From contig BDTG01000022.1 in NCBI GenBank assembly GCA_002897695.1, positions 1 to 28,259 of the forward strand: 28,259 bases of DNA, written 5' to 3'. Source of the stretch: a bacterium BMS3Abin14 (GTDB taxonomy: Bacteria > BMS3Abin14). The position numbers and the translations under genes were made by a program. The notes below the pieces were generated by a model. It saw only the letters and a program-made list of their open reading frames with translations. It searched no databases and was not told the DNA's origin. Shown in pieces: positions 26,997 through 28,259 of this stretch (position 1 is the first letter of the stretch; the number at the start of each line of letters is the position of its first letter).

Positions 26997-27785
26997 ATGA
27001 ATCGGCTTTTGTTCTGCGTATTGACCGTTGCTCTCCTGTTCCCATCTTCATCCTTTGGAGAGGGGGGCAATGTCAATTTGGGCCCGCGTGGTCTCAACGG
27101 GCTCGAGCCCCATTATCGTTCCAGTGTACTGAGGGGCTGGCGCAGTTTTCAGACCAGCTACGCGAAAGACGGGGTGGCATGCATCAACTGCCATCGTTCC
27201 TATGAGGAGATGGCTGCGTGGGCTGGAGCATATCCCAAGGTCCAGGTTTTTGACGGCACACCATACGCGGTAAAATCCCTGAGTGACGTAGTACTCGAGG
27301 CGCTTGAACGGCACACCGATCTGTCCGAATCCAGCTGCATGAAGATGGTCGATGACCTGGTTGCCTGCATAGCCTGGTGGGGGGATGGACAGCCTGTAAC
27401 TCCCGGATTTTCCGGTGCCGGCAGGCCTCCATCTCAGGACCGCGCCAAACTCGAAGAAGCGGTGGCAAGAGGGAGAATCCTGTTTAAGCGAAGGGGTCCT
27501 TCCTCCTGCTCCAGTTGCCATTCGCCAAGGCCGCGAGCAACTGAGCCGGAAAAAACCTCCATGGGTGACTCGTTCACAACCTTTCCGCGCTACGACGTCA
27601 ACACCAGGAAGGTTGTTTCCCTGAAAACCTTTCTCCTGTGGCATGAGGTCAAGTATCACCTGAGTCTGGATCCGGAGGACGTGACCGACATCTCGGCCTA
27701 TCTGGCCCGGCTGGCGTCGAGGAGGCTCTTAAGGCCCGGAACGCCTGCGGATGGGTCGCCACCAGAATCTTCAGGGGGAAAGTGA
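26997..27785 (+). CDS. Exported diheme cytochrome c
   Basis: 262 residues. A signal peptide (about 1-21, MNRLLFCVLTVALLFPSSSF) leads into a periplasmic protein with two heme-binding motifs, CINCH (62-66) and CSSCH (171-175). Each lies in a c-type cytochrome domain and the arrangement recalls SoxA- or SoxX-like diheme cytochromes, though no specific subfamily is clear. WWGDGQPVTPGFSG between the domains and DITDISAYLARL-like text at the end (DVTDISAYLA) are typical of class I cytochromes; possible sixth-ligand methionines are Met115 and Met117, or Met189 nearby. ATG at 26997 has AAGGAG upstream. It likely passes electrons to or from the P460 protein encoded before it. Confidence 0.92.
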   Translation: MNRLLFCVLTVALLFPSSSFGEGGNVNLGPRGLNGLEPHYRSSVLRGWRSFQTSYAKDGVACINCHRSYEEMAAWAGAYPKVQVFDGTPYAVKSLSDVVLEALERHTDLSESSCMKMVDDLVACIAWWGDGQPVTPGFSGAGRPPSQDRAKLEEAVARGRILFKRRGPSSCSSCHSPRPRATEPEKTSMGDSFTTFPRYDVNTRKVVSLKTFLLWHEVKYHLSLDPEDVTDISAYLARLASRRLLRPGTPADGSPPESSGGK

Positions 27786-27788
27786 CCC

Positions 27789-28259
27789 ATGGCCAGACCG
27801 GTTATTGTTACCCTGTTTCTACTTTTCTTCCTCGCCGCCGCATTCTCGTCCCTTCCCCCACGATCCGCCTTGGCCGCGGATTCCGGAGATCGCAGCCAAA
27901 CGGAAAAAACCGTCATAAGCGGTCTGGTCACAGCCGCCGATGATGGACCGGTCGCAGGCGTCATCCTCATCGAAAAAGGCCGCCTGTATGGAAAAGATTT
28001 TCGGTACGGCGGCCTCATCGACAGGGAAGGACGATTCTCGGTTAAGGTGGACCAGGGTGGAGATTACGGGATTCACATCTACGCTACCGGCTACATCTAC
28101 TTTCCTCTGGGCATCAATGCCCTGAGCGGGCAGAATAATTATGATACCTACAGGCTTCCACCGAACCCGGCAGTTTCACATGCGCCGGTTATAGACAATG
28201 TCCGGTTTGAAGGATCGGAAGATTCGTCAACCATCGCGATCTCGGTCAGCGAGCCCGAC
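27789..28259 (+). CDS. Exported protein with carboxypeptidase-regulatory-like domain (partial, C-terminus off window)
   Basis: 157 codons are visible, open to the right edge. A signal peptide (MARPVIVTLFLLFFLAAAF, cleavage likely after SALAA near 30) precedes TVISGLVTAADDGPVAGVILIE, a beta-sandwich start as in carboxypeptidase-regulatory-like domains, continuing with GRFSVKVDQGGDYGIHIYATGY. Such domains occur in periplasmic and outer-membrane proteins as binding or scaffold modules. It begins 3 bases after the diheme cytochrome stop with GGGGGAAA as ribosome site, so it is cotranscribed with the two cytochromes. No heme motif is visible in this part; later domains are outside the window. Confidence 0.85.
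   Translation, partial: MARPVIVTLFLLFFLAAAFSSLPPRSALAADSGDRSQTEKTVISGLVTAADDGPVAGVILIEKGRLYGKDFRYGGLIDREGRFSVKVDQGGDYGIHIYATGYIYFPLGINALSGQNNYDTYRLPPNPAVSHAPVIDNVRFEGSEDSSTIAISVSEPD

Overview
This window reads as a chromosomal segment of an anaerobic or facultative Gram-negative bacterium. The likeliest group is Desulfobacterota or a Desulfuromonadia-like lineage. This rests on the gene set (tungsten-type aldehyde:ferredoxin oxidoreductase with a radical SAM partner, monomeric NADP isocitrate dehydrogenase, several PAS/REC sensor kinases, periplasmic c-type cytochromes including a P460 protein, a class C group II intron) and not on any marker gene, so the placement is tentative. Coding density is high, Shine-Dalgarno sites are mostly strong, and nothing suggests a phage or plasmid.

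Layout. 1-1121: a class C group II intron (minus strand, running off the left edge) sits directly behind the Rho-independent terminator of a tRNA-Asn gene. The tRNA promoter is separated from the tRNA by a small hairpin-rich insert flanked by a 14-bp direct repeat. 1284-1860: a small ribbon-helix-helix-like protein behind two palindromes, and a doubtful membrane peptide. 1779-4181: monomeric isocitrate dehydrogenase (minus) and its promoter. 4277-6336: a minus-strand operon of an ArsR-type repressor, an atypical acyl-CoA dehydrogenase and a Cys-rich 66-residue protein, ending in a clear terminator. 6411-6661: a MITE-like element with 14-bp inverted ends. 6682-12074: phosphoglucomutase, phosphoketolase and an APC transporter, probably one transcription unit. 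12223-13249: AzlC/AzlD exporter pair. 13275-18248: CheR methyltransferase, a hybrid histidine kinase broken by two internal deletions, and an intact REC-PAS-kinase-REC protein. 18260-22426: an aldehyde oxidoreductase cluster, with the oxidoreductase, a 189-residue protein and a MoaD/ThiS-like protein on minus, and a divergent radical SAM/SPASM protein on plus. 22526-23437: EamA transporter. 23647-26163: a large PAS-GAF-PAS hybrid kinase. 26383-28259: a secreted redox operon (cytochrome P460, diheme cytochrome c, and a partial exported protein with a carboxypeptidase-regulatory-like fold).

How the genes work together. Pgm and phosphoketolase link hexose-phosphate (glycogen or sugar) pools to acetyl-phosphate. 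The aldehyde oxidoreductase cluster holds a catalytic subunit with cofactor-related small proteins and a probable maturase, sharing one divergent intergenic region. The right-hand cytochrome operon is a periplasmic electron-transfer unit placed directly after a sensor kinase.

The parts most worth following up are the oxidoreductase cluster (two tandem beta-grasp-like proteins, variant Cys spacing), the ArsR/acyl-CoA dehydrogenase/Cys-rich operon (a shared C-terminal helix in two unrelated proteins, and a dehydrogenase without the usual catalytic glutamate), and the broken kinase.
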